Origin: Patescibacteria group bacterium
Lineage (GTDB): Bacteria > Patescibacteriota > Doudnabacteria > UBA920 > 2-01-FULL-50-11
Direction: 5' to 3'
DNA length: 18,786 bases
NCBI GenBank assembly: GCA_023485925.1
Contig: JAMDAJ010000053.1
Location: 21,547-40,332 of the forward strand
Position 1 is the first letter of the stretch, and the number at the start of each line of letters is the position of its first letter. A model generated the notes under the pieces. That model did no database searches. It was not told the DNA's origin and saw only the letters and a program-made list of their open reading frames with translations. The translations under genes and the position numbers were made by a program. Shown one piece after another: positions 1-5,575 of the stretch.

Positions 1-31
1 ACAAAACTCCCCGGGTCAAAAAACCGGGGAG
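1..31 (-). terminator. Intrinsic terminator downstream of pnp
   Basis: On the minus strand an 8-bp GC-rich stem, CTCCCCGG with CCGGGGAG (plus-strand bases 7-14 and 24-31), is followed by TTTTGT at the window edge. It lies 70 bases past the pnp stop codon and fits the end of the rpsO-pnp transcript. The T-tract is short and may continue outside the window. Confidence 0.75.
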
Positions 32-101
32 CCTTCATTAACATCGACTATTGAACTTTTTCAGATTTAGGCGGGATCAACTTATTAAGCTCCGCCAGAA
101 A

Positions 102-2381
102 TCAATAGTGACTTCGCCGGTTGCCGCGATCATGTCGATCGCGTCCCGGGCGCCCTCGTCCACCGCCGAAGCGGCCGCTGCCGCCATGGGGCCGATTTTG
201 ATAGAGATGTTCGTCCAAATTCAACATTGTCGCGTCTTTGGGGCCGGCGGAAACATCACGCTGCCCCCGCTCGTCGCCACCGCGCGGCAACAGTGCCTTC
301 ATCGAAAGATTAATCCGGCCCATAGAATCGATTTCCGTGCAGATGACTTTCACCGTATCGCCGATGTTCACCACATCTTCGACTCTACCCACGCGGTAGG
401 GCGCCATTTCCGAAATGTGTACCAGGCCTTCCTTGCCCGGCAGCACTTCCACGAAAGCGCCAAAGTCCATGATGCGGGTGACTTTACCCTCAAAAACTTC
501 TCCCGGTTCCACCTCCCGCACCAAATTTTTGATCCACTCGACGGCTTTTTTCATACCTTCCGGGTCCTTGCTGGTCACGGCCACCAAACCGTCGTCTTCG
601 ATATCGATTTTGACGCCGGTCTTTTCGATTATCTCATTGATGATTTTACCGCCAGTGCCGATAACATCGCGGATCTTCTTGGGATCGATATAGAACGACA
701 CGATCCGCGGCGCATATTTCGACAAATCCGGCCGCGGAGCGTTCATTACGCTGTCCATCACGTCTAAGATGTGATATCGCCCGGCTTTGGCCTGTTGTAG
801 CGCCGATTCCAGTATCTCCACGGTCAAACCTTTGGCTTTGATATCCAGCTGCAAAGCGGTGACGCCCGTCCTCGGCCCGGTAACTTTAAAGTCCATATCG
901 CCGAAGAAATCTTCCGCGCCTTGAATATCGGTCAAAACCTTGAACGCGCCTGAATCCTTGTCCAAGACCAAACCCATGGCCACGCCGCCGACTTGCGCGG
1001 AAATCGATTCTATGGGCCGGATGAGGGCCAGAGAAGAGCCGCAGGTGGAAGCCATAGAGGTGCTGCCGTTCGATGACAGCACTTCGGAAACCAAACGCAT
1101 CGTGTACGGAAATTTGTCTTTTTCCGGCAGAACCGGCTCCAGCGCCCGTTCGGCCAAAGCGCCGTGGCCGATTTCTCGCCGGCCGGCGCCGCGGTTGGGC
1201 TTGACTTCGCCCACACTGAAACCGGGCATATTGTAATGGTGCATGTAGCGCTTCTTGGTTTCCTCAAAATCTTCCATGCCGTCCAGAATCTGCGCGTCGC
1301 CCGATGACCCCAAGGTCACCGTCGTCAGCACCTGCGTTTCGCCGCGGTTGAATAGCGCGCTGCCGTGCGTGCGGGGAAGCAACCCGCACATAGCCGAAAC
1401 GTTCCGGGTTTTGTCTAAAGGTCGGCCGTCAAGGCGTTTTTCCGAAGCTAAAATCCCCGCCCGGACAATTTTTTTCTGCAAAGTATAATAGGCGTCCATG
1501 GCCTGCAGCTTGAAAGCGTCAAAATCCTTCACGCCCTCGATTTGCGGCGCCTGCTTTTCAAAAGTTTCCAGCATCTCGGTTTTAAGCGCTTCCACCGCTT
1601 TCTCCCGCTCGTCCTTAATGGGATTGTAGATGACCGATTTCAATTTTTCTTCCGCGTACTCCTTGACCATCTTCACGATCTCCGGATGCGACTGGTAGAT
1701 GGCGACTTCCGTTTTCGGCAATCCGACTTTTTTGACCAACTCCAGCTGCAGGGCGACGAGTTTTTTGATTTCCTGGTGCCCCAGCTTTACCGCTTCGATG
1801 ATGACTTCTTCCGGCACGATCTTGCACCCGGCTTCGATCATCAAAACGTGGTCGGCGGTGCCGGACACCACAATGTCCAAATCGCCGGCTTTGCGCTCTT
1901 CGTATGACGGATTGATGATCAACTTTCCTTCTACCCGGCCCACGCGCACGGCGGCAAGCGGCCCTTCGAACGGAATATCGGAGATCATCAAAGCGGCCGA
2001 GGCGGCGTTGATGCCCACGATGTCGGGGTCGTTGACCTCATCCACGGAAAACACTTCTATCATCACCTGCACGTCGTTGCGCATGCCTTCCGGGAACAGC
2101 GGGCGCAGGCCCCGGTCCACCAGACGGCCGGACAAAATGGCTTCGTCGGTCGGTCGGCCCTCGCGTTTGATGAAACGCGAGCCCTTGATCTTGCCGGCGG
2201 CGTAAAGTTTTTCCTCAAAATCGACGAGCAAGGGGAAATAGTCGATACTCTCCCGGGCTTTTTTGCTCATCACGGCCGTCGCCAAAACCACGGTCTCTTC
2301 TAAACCGCCTAAGACCGCACCGTTGGCTTGACCGGCCAAAACCCCCGTTTTCAATGAAAACGGTTTGCCGGCTAAATCCAT
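102..2381 (-). CDS. pnp: Polyribonucleotide nucleotidyltransferase (PNPase)
   Basis: PNPase degrades RNA 3' to 5' by phosphorolysis in the cytoplasm and can also add 3' tails. The protein has two RNase PH-like halves, then a KH domain (GTGGK loop, roughly residues 565-625) and an S1 domain (roughly 625-698). It ends in a Gly/Arg-rich tail of about 30 residues that may add RNA affinity. I chose the ATG at 2381 (759 aa): family similarity starts at MDLAGKPFS, and an AAGGGGGT ribosome site sits five bases upstream. The frame stays open to an ATG at 2501 that also has an AAGGA site seven bases away. That start would add 40 hydrophilic residues not expected in the family and with weaker third-position GC. 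The gene follows rpsO as in many bacteria, with about 320 bases between them. Confidence 0.97.
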   Translation of the reverse strand: MDLAGKPFSLKTGVLAGQANGAVLGGLEETVVLATAVMSKKARESIDYFPLLVDFEEKLYAAGKIKGSRFIKREGRPTDEAILSGRLVDRGLRPLFPEGMRNDVQVMIEVFSVDEVNDPDIVGINAASAALMISDIPFEGPLAAVRVGRVEGKLIINPSYEERKAGDLDIVVSGTADHVLMIEAGCKIVPEEVIIEAVKLGHQEIKKLVALQLELVKKVGLPKTEVAIYQSHPEIVKMVKEYAEEKLKSVIYNPIKDEREKAVEALKTEMLETFEKQAPQIEGVKDFDAFKLQAMDAYYTLQKKIVRAGILASEKRLDGRPLDKTRNVSAMCGLLPRTHGSALFNRGETQVLTTVTLGSSGDAQILDGMEDFEETKKRYMHHYNMPGFSVGEVKPNRGAGRREIGHGALAERALEPVLPEKDKFPYTMRLVSEVLSSNGSTSMASTCGSSLALIRPIESISAQVGGVAMGLVLDKDSGAFKVLTDIQGAEDFFGDMDFKVTGPRTGVTALQLDIKAKGLTVEILESALQQAKAGRYHILDVMDSVMNAPRPDLSKYAPRIVSFYIDPKKIRDVIGTGGKIINEIIEKTGVKIDIEDDGLVAVTSKDPEGMKKAVEWIKNLVREVEPGEVFEGKVTRIMDFGAFVEVLPGKEGLVHISEMAPYRVGRVEDVVNIGDTVKVICTEIDSMGRINLSMKALLPRGGDERGQRDVSAGPKDATMLNLDEHLYQNRPHGGSGRFGGGRGRPGRDRHDRGNRRSHY

Positions 2382-2391
2382 ATTTACCCCC

Positions 2392-2408
2392 TTAGACAGT
2401 TTGTCTAA
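2392..2408 (-). promoter_or_regulatory. Inverted repeat abutting the pnp ribosome binding site
   Basis: Perfect 7-bp arms TTAGACA and TGTCTAA are separated by three bases and end directly at the AAGGGGGT site of the 2381 start. In mRNA this is a small hairpin touching the Shine-Dalgarno sequence; in DNA it could be an operator. Its function is inferred only from position. PNPase autoregulates through its leader in E. coli, which makes a leader role plausible. Confidence 0.4.
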
Positions 2409-2545
2409 TTCGGTGGTTTGTCGAGTTGTATCGGCTTTTGCGGATGAGGAATTACCACTATCGTCCCCGTCACTTCTAACAGGGTGAACTTGTTGTTCCA
2501 TTGCCTTTTCCTTTTTGTTTCCGCCGCTCGTATCCAGGATAACAG

Positions 2546-2594
2546 TGACTAAACGAATTTAGTCAGAGCTGATTCTGAAAGCGAACTTTCGGAA
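2546..2594 (-). promoter_or_regulatory. Twin UUCG-loop hairpins in the pnp leader
   Basis: Two adjacent inverted repeats lie upstream of pnp. Bases 2546-2565 have 8-bp perfect arms (TGACTAAA / TTTAGTCA), and 2573-2594 have 9-bp arms with one G-T pair. Read on the pnp strand, both have the loop TTCG, the very stable UUCG tetraloop. Neither is followed by a T-tract, so they look like processing or stabilising hairpins in the rpsO-pnp spacer rather than terminators. The E. coli pnp leader likewise carries a double-stranded element used in autocontrol; equivalence here is inference. Confidence 0.6.
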
Positions 2595-2612
2595 ACGTAA
2601 ATAATTATTATT

Positions 2613-2694
2613 TGTCATTGCGAGGAGCGAAGCGACGCGGCAATCTCTTAATTCCACGGGATTGCTTCTCCGCCTTCGGCGGATCGCAACGACA
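2613..2694. repeat. Dispersed palindromic (REP-like) repeat
   Basis: The element opens with TGTCATTGCGAGGAGCGAAG and closes with GGATCGCAACGACA, so its ends are near-complementary. An inner CCGCC-TTC-GGCGG hairpin lies at 2670-2682. Sequences of this TGTCATTGCGAGG type recur as intergenic palindromes in many bacterial genomes. Only one copy of this subtype is in the window; 8631-8719 is a related design. Confidence 0.6.
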
Positions 2695-2699
2695 CGACA

Positions 2700-2966
2700 T
2701 CAAACTTTTAACTTCAGCTTCTCCGCGATCTTCAAAAACCGCTTTTCGTCCTCGGCTTTAAGATAGCGCAGGAGCCGGCGACGGTTGCCCACCATTTTGA
2801 GCAAGCCCCTTCGGGAATGGTTGTCATTACGGTGAACCTGCAGGTGTTTTTGCACCTCGGCGATCTCGCGCGTCAAAATCGCGACCTGCACTTCCGGCGA
2901 ACCAGTATCATCCTTGTGGGTCTGATACTTTTTGATGATGGCATCTTTTTCCTTGGGTGTAAGCAT
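2700..2966 (-). CDS. rpsO: 30S ribosomal protein S15
   Basis: S15 binds the central domain of 16S rRNA early in small-subunit assembly. The 88-residue product is exactly family length and shows the S15 pattern: GSPEVQVA near residue 25, then HRNDNHSRRGL and the basic RRRLLRYLK helix. The frame is open to 3035, but the ATG at 2966 (MLTPKEKDAI) has an AAAGGA site at normal spacing and matches the family start. Its promoter lies at 3035-3063 and pnp follows on the same strand, the common rpsO-pnp order. S15 often represses its own translation, but no specific operator fold was recognised. Confidence 0.97.
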   Translation of the reverse strand: MLTPKEKDAIIKKYQTHKDDTGSPEVQVAILTREIAEVQKHLQVHRNDNHSRRGLLKMVGNRRRLLRYLKAEDEKRFLKIAEKLKLKV

Positions 2967-3034
2967 CTTTTTGTCCTTTCGTGGTCGAGCCAGCCAGATG
3001 CGTGCTGATCGAGCGGTTAAATTGATACAGGCCA

Positions 3035-3063
3035 ATGATAACAGGAAACGAAAAAAAAATCAA
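3035..3063 (-). promoter_or_regulatory. Sigma70-type promoter for rpsO-pnp
   Basis: On the minus strand, TTGATT (3058-3063) is followed by a 17-base spacer and TATCAT (3035-3040). A TG one base before the -10 makes it extended. The spacer begins with a T-tract. Transcription would start about 60 bases before the rpsO ATG. Confidence 0.7.
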
Positions 3064-3101
3064 CCCCGCGCAAAAGACTGCCCCGAGCTGGAATATTCGA
3101 T

Positions 3102-3127
3102 AAAAAAAGACCGACGAATTGTCGGTC
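3102..3127 (-). terminator. Intrinsic terminator of the upstream membrane-protein gene
   Basis: Read on the minus strand, GACCGAC and GTCGGTC form a 7-bp stem with a 5-base loop, followed by seven T residues. It begins one base past the stop codon at 3129 and separates that gene from the rpsO promoter. Confidence 0.88.
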
Positions 3128-3128
3128 G

Positions 3129-3575
3129 CTAGCTTGGAGTGGGCGCGGCTCCGCGCTTGAAATTCACTCGCGCGAGAAAACGCGGCCACGCCCATTTGAC
3201 CATGGCCGCTCCCAGGTACGCAACGCCGCAAAAGCTGGCCGCAGCCAGAGCCTTGCCAGCCGCCGCGCCAAGCTTGCCGGAGTACAGCAAGAAAAAGTGG
3301 GCCCCCCACACCAGCAACGCGATTCCGACCAGGTCCGGCTCGAACATCTCGACCAGTTCCGAAAAGCTAGTCTTCCTGCAGGTCGGCAGGGTGGCCGCCA
3401 AAAAAATGCAAATGCCACCCAGGGCCAAGAGTACCCCGCCGTGAGCGAACACCCATCTCGGCGGAAAGAACTCCCGCCAGTGAGCAAGCCATGACAGCAC
3501 CGACAGCACCACGACCGCAGCCCAGACCAGAAGATGGACTACGGCTGGCCTGTCCAGCCGGCGTTTCGTAGTCAT
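3129..3575 (-). CDS. Four-helix integral membrane protein, unknown function
   Basis: The 148-residue protein has a short basic N-terminus (MTTKRRLDRP) and four hydrophobic stretches, at about residues 12-33, 41-64, 83-101 and 109-130. It ends in a basic tail. I recognise no family and no catalytic motif. The start at 3575 has AAGGGGG seven bases upstream; the frame extends to a GTG at 3593 that would swallow this site. The gene stands alone, with a strong promoter at 3606-3634 and a terminator directly behind it, so it is probably expressed as a single transcript. The helices suggest a cytoplasmic-membrane location; function is unknown. Confidence 0.75.
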   Translation of the reverse strand: MTTKRRLDRPAVVHLLVWAAVVVLSVLSWLAHWREFFPPRWVFAHGGVLLALGGICIFLAATLPTCRKTSFSELVEMFEPDLVGIALLVWGAHFFLLYSGKLGAAAGKALAAASFCGVAYLGAAMVKWAWPRFLARVNFKRGAAPTPS

Positions 3576-3605
3576 ATTGATACCCCCTTGCACAAAATTC
3601 CTCTC

Positions 3606-3634
3606 AAACTAGCACGCAAAACGCGAATTGTCAA
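3606..3634 (-). promoter_or_regulatory. Promoter for the four-helix membrane protein
   Basis: Minus-strand TTGACA (3629-3634) is a perfect -35, followed by a 17-base spacer and TAGTTT (3606-3611) with an upstream TG (extended -10). It ends about 30 bases before the ATG at 3575. Confidence 0.75.
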
Positions 3635-3658
3635 CGAAAAGGGCGGATGTGTTATACT
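3628..3658 (+). promoter_or_regulatory. Divergent plus-strand promoter (DUF559/xer side)
   Basis: TTGTCA (3628-3633) and TATACT (3653-3658) with an extended TGT before the -10 face rightward. The 19-base spacer is long, so the extended -10 probably matters most. The -35 overlaps the -35 of the minus-strand promoter, making a face-to-face divergent pair. It may have driven xer before the DUF559 unit arrived. Confidence 0.55.
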
Positions 3659-3678
3659 AAAGTCGCACAATAAATACT

Positions 3679-3711
3679 CCCTCTCCTATCGCGGAGAGGG
3701 TGGGGTGAGGC
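3679..3711 (+). repeat. Left hairpin repeat flanking the DUF559 gene
   Basis: CCCTCTCC and GGAGAGGG (3679-3686, 3693-3700) form an 8-bp hairpin with a 6-base loop, followed by TGGGGTGAGGC. It is an inverted copy of the element at 4058-4090: the 11-base tail matches with one difference, and the hairpin arms match. It ends five bases before the DUF559 start codon. Confidence 0.85.
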
Positions 3712-3716
3712 AGGGC

Positions 3717-4058
3717 ATGTCGCCATCATTCAAACCACTCTCGCAGAGGCTACGGCGAAACCAGGCCCTTTGGGAAACAAAACTTTGGAACATTTTAAGG
3801 GATCGGGACGTTCGCAAACTTAAATTTCGAAGGCAGTTTAGAATCGGGAATTATATTGTCGATTTTTGCTGTCTAAGTCAGAAGCTTATTATCGAGCTGG
3901 ACGGAGGTCAGCATAATGCTCCTGATAATCAAGAAAAAGATCCTCGTCGAGATGCGTTTCTTAAACAGCGTGGCTATAAAATAATCCGAGTTTGGAATAA
4001 TGACGCTAATAATAATCTGGAAGGTGTGATGCAAAAAATCATTGAAGCAAGTTCTTAG
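3717..4058 (+). CDS. DUF559 (Vsr-like) endonuclease-domain protein
   Basis: The 113-residue protein fits DUF559, a compact PD-(D/E)XK-fold family related to Vsr nick-directed endonucleases. Visible landmarks are E20 in the QALWETKLW helix, the FRRQFRIGNYIVDF strand pair with D49, the E60-L-D62-G-G-Q-H66 motif, and the terminal RVWNND strand around residue 91. All likely catalytic positions are kept. The frame is open further upstream, but that part crosses the left repeat and the promoter, so I use the ATG at 3717. A hairpin repeat lies on each side, and the right one starts on the last base of the TAG stop. Gene plus repeats form a 412-base unit inserted just before xer. The substrate is unknown; a role in moving or maintaining its own repeats is inference. 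Confidence 0.88.
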   Translation: MSPSFKPLSQRLRRNQALWETKLWNILRDRDVRKLKFRRQFRIGNYIVDFCCLSQKLIIELDGGQHNAPDNQEKDPRRDAFLKQRGYKIIRVWNNDANNNLEGVMQKIIEASS

Positions 4059-4090
4059 CCTCACCCTACCCTCTCCCAAATGGGAGAGGG
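4058..4090 (-). repeat. Right hairpin repeat flanking the DUF559 gene
   Basis: GCCTCACCCTA is followed by CCCTCTCCC-AAAT-GGGAGAGGG, a perfect 9-bp hairpin (4069-4077 with 4082-4090). It is the reverse complement of the left element's layout, with one change in the 11-base tail. Its first base is the final G of the DUF559 stop codon. Confidence 0.85.
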
Positions 4091-4131
4091 GGAGAACGGC
4101 TGACATGCAGTTTTTGAAATAGACAAGCATT

Positions 4132-5076
4132 ATGCCCCCCCTAGAAAAACTCAAAAACCAATTTCTGGAATACCTGGAAATCGAACGGAATCGCTCCGAG
4201 CTCACGATTGAAAATTACGACCACTACTTAAAGCGGTTTTTGGATTTCGCAAAAAAATCCGGAATAAGCTCCGCCGAAAAACTTGATCTCGACCTGGTGC
4301 GCAGTTTCCGCCTGCACTTAAACCGCACCCGCGACGCATCGGGGCGCCCCTTAAAACTCATCACCCAAAATTATCACGTCATCGCCCTACGCTCGTTTTT
4401 AAAATATCTGGCCAAGCAAAACGTCAAAACCCTCGCGGCGGAAAAACTGGAACTACCCAAAACCCCTTCCCGACAGGTGCAGTTCTTGGAAAGCGCCGAA
4501 ATCACGCTGCTGCTGGAAGCACCGGCGGCGGAAAAAAATGACCTGGTGCGGCTGCGCGACACGGCGATTTTGGAAACCTTGTTCTCCACGGGACTCCGCG
4601 TTTCGGAACTTTCCGGGCTTTTACGGACCAAGGTAAACCCCAGCCATCACGAATTTTCCGTGCGCGGCAAAGGCGACAAGGTCCGCGTGGTATTCCTTTC
4701 CGACTCCGCGCGGGAAGCTTTGAAAAAATATTTGCAGGCTCGCTCCGACAAATCACCAGCTTTGTTCGTGGCCCACCGGCAAAAAAAATCCGTGGAAAAG
4801 CAAATTGAGGAAATGGACGAGGGTCAGACCAGTGCGCTTACCCCCCGCTCCATCCAGCGCATCATCAAAAAATACGCGCGCCAAGCTGGCATCTCCAAGG
4901 ATATCACCCCCCACACCCTGCGCCACAGTTTTGCCACCGACCTCTTATCCAACGGCGCCGACATCCGCGCGGTGCAGGAAATGCTGGGGCATTCCTCCAT
5001 CACTACCACCCAGATCTACACCCACGTCACCAACCGTAAACTTTCCGAAATCCACAAAAAATTCCACGCCCGGTAG
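4132..5076 (+). CDS. xerC: Tyrosine recombinase, XerC/XerD family
   Basis: XerC/D recombinases resolve chromosome dimers at dif and are also used by integrated elements. The 314-residue protein has an N-terminal SAM-like core-binding domain (about 1-100) and the catalytic domain. All expected catalytic residues are visible: R156 in STGLRVSEL, K180 in RGKGDK, H261 and R264 in HTLRHSFATD, H287 in LGHSS, and nucleophile Y296 in TQIYTHV. Length and the lack of extra domains favour a housekeeping Xer over a phage integrase, though many CPR genomes have one Xer and XerC versus XerD cannot be told here. There is a Lys-rich insertion at about 217-233. No dif-like site was recognised nearby. The gene lies 41 bases after the DUF559 unit and converges with the small minus-strand gene, six bases apart. 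Confidence 0.93.
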   Translation: MPPLEKLKNQFLEYLEIERNRSELTIENYDHYLKRFLDFAKKSGISSAEKLDLDLVRSFRLHLNRTRDASGRPLKLITQNYHVIALRSFLKYLAKQNVKTLAAEKLELPKTPSRQVQFLESAEITLLLEAPAAEKNDLVRLRDTAILETLFSTGLRVSELSGLLRTKVNPSHHEFSVRGKGDKVRVVFLSDSAREALKKYLQARSDKSPALFVAHRQKKSVEKQIEEMDEGQTSALTPRSIQRIIKKYARQAGISKDITPHTLRHSFATDLLSNGADIRAVQEMLGHSSITTTQIYTHVTNRKLSEIHKKFHAR

Positions 5077-5081
5077 AAGCG

Positions 5082-5229
5082 CTACGGCTTGGCTTTTACT
5101 TCGAGTGGCACGAAATATCTAAACTCGTAGTATTTGCCCGCGCCATAACAAAAATCCCGGTAGCGAGCCAAAACCCGAAAACTGCCGCAGTCCTCTACCA
5201 AGAACGGACAAAAAAACCGAGCGTATAAC
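5082..5229 (-). other. Protein-like continuation of the small membrane gene in the +1 frame
   Basis: Read on the minus strand one base out of phase with the 5373 start, the sequence stays open to a TAG at 5082-5084. It encodes an aromatic- and charge-rich stretch including FRVLARYRDF, GKYYEFRYFV and a final PLEVKAKP. It ends six bases from the convergent xer stop, as expected of a true gene end in a compact genome. It has no ribosome site or good start codon of its own. I read it as the C-terminal part of the 5373 gene after a frameshift; the shift point lies somewhere between about 5290 and 5230. Confidence 0.45.
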
Positions 5230-5373
5230 TCAGCAGGAGAAGCCAATGGGCGGACGGCAGGTGCTGGCGTTGACGATAAGATCGATTATTCGGTACACCC
5301 GGTACAGCCGGTAAACAGAATAACCGACAATAACCAGTAATGCGCCCACCCCGGCCGCTAAAGCGTATACCAT
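5230..5373 (-). CDS. Small single-helix membrane protein, probably frameshifted
   Basis: An ATG at 5373 is preceded by a perfect AAGGAGG ribosome site with a six-base spacer. It encodes 47 residues: MVYALAAGVGALLVIVGY, a clear N-terminal membrane helix, then a Tyr/Arg-rich stretch (YRLYRVYR) and a TGA stop. The perfect ribosome site and the helix argue for a real gene. The adjacent +1 frame stays open for another 50 or more codons and reads like protein (see 5082-5229), so the native product may be a 97-residue anchored protein broken by a one-base indel. No family recognised. Confidence 0.6.
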   Translation of the reverse strand: MVYALAAGVGALLVIVGYSVYRLYRVYRIIDLIVNASTCRPPIGFSC

Positions 5374-5452
5374 CTGGGTCCTCCTTGTAACAGTAGCTTA
5401 ACAAAACCGCGACAAAAACCAAAGATAAACTGTACAGCACTAACTCTTGGAA

Positions 5453-5479
5453 TTATCACTTGACACCTTCGAGTGATAA
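5453..5479 (+). promoter_or_regulatory. CIRCE-like operator (putative HrcA site) before clpB
   Basis: TTATCACTT, nine bases, then GAGTGATAA matches the layout of CIRCE (TTAGCACTC-N9-GAGTGCTAA) with paired symmetric changes, so the inverted repeat is preserved (perfect 9-bp arms at 5452-5460 and 5472-5480). HrcA represses chaperone genes through CIRCE and releases it on heat shock. The position, about 100 bases before clpB and overlapping a -35 box, fits. hrcA itself is not in the window. Confidence 0.7.
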
Positions 5480-5530
5480 TGATACGCTAGGAACACTTGA
5501 CACCTGACATTTGACCTTTGACGCTACCGA
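5460..5530 (+). promoter_or_regulatory. clpB: Tandem clpB promoters in a 37-base duplication
   Basis: A consensus -35 TTGACA occurs at 5460-5465 and again at 5497-5502. Each sits in the block CACTTGACACCT and each is followed, at the same 37-base offset, by ACGCTA (5484, 5521). The first has a 17-base spacer to a weak TACGCT -10 preceded by TG. The copies differ in between, so only the first keeps the CIRCE-like repeat. This suggests an HrcA-controlled and a free promoter, or a decayed copy. Confidence 0.5.
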
Positions 5531-5575
5531 TTACCGAAGTCAATTGTTAGATGTTAATTGTCAAATGTTCTCCTT

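Noticed and set aside
2382..2501. Forty-residue N-terminal extension of PNPase
   Set aside because: Not adopted as the main call: the family starts at about 2381 and a ribosome site precedes that ATG. It is kept as an alternative because the 2501 ATG also has a ribosome site.
4132..5076. Xer as integrase of a genomic island
   Set aside because: No tRNA, direct repeats or phage genes flank it. The protein has housekeeping Xer size and motifs.
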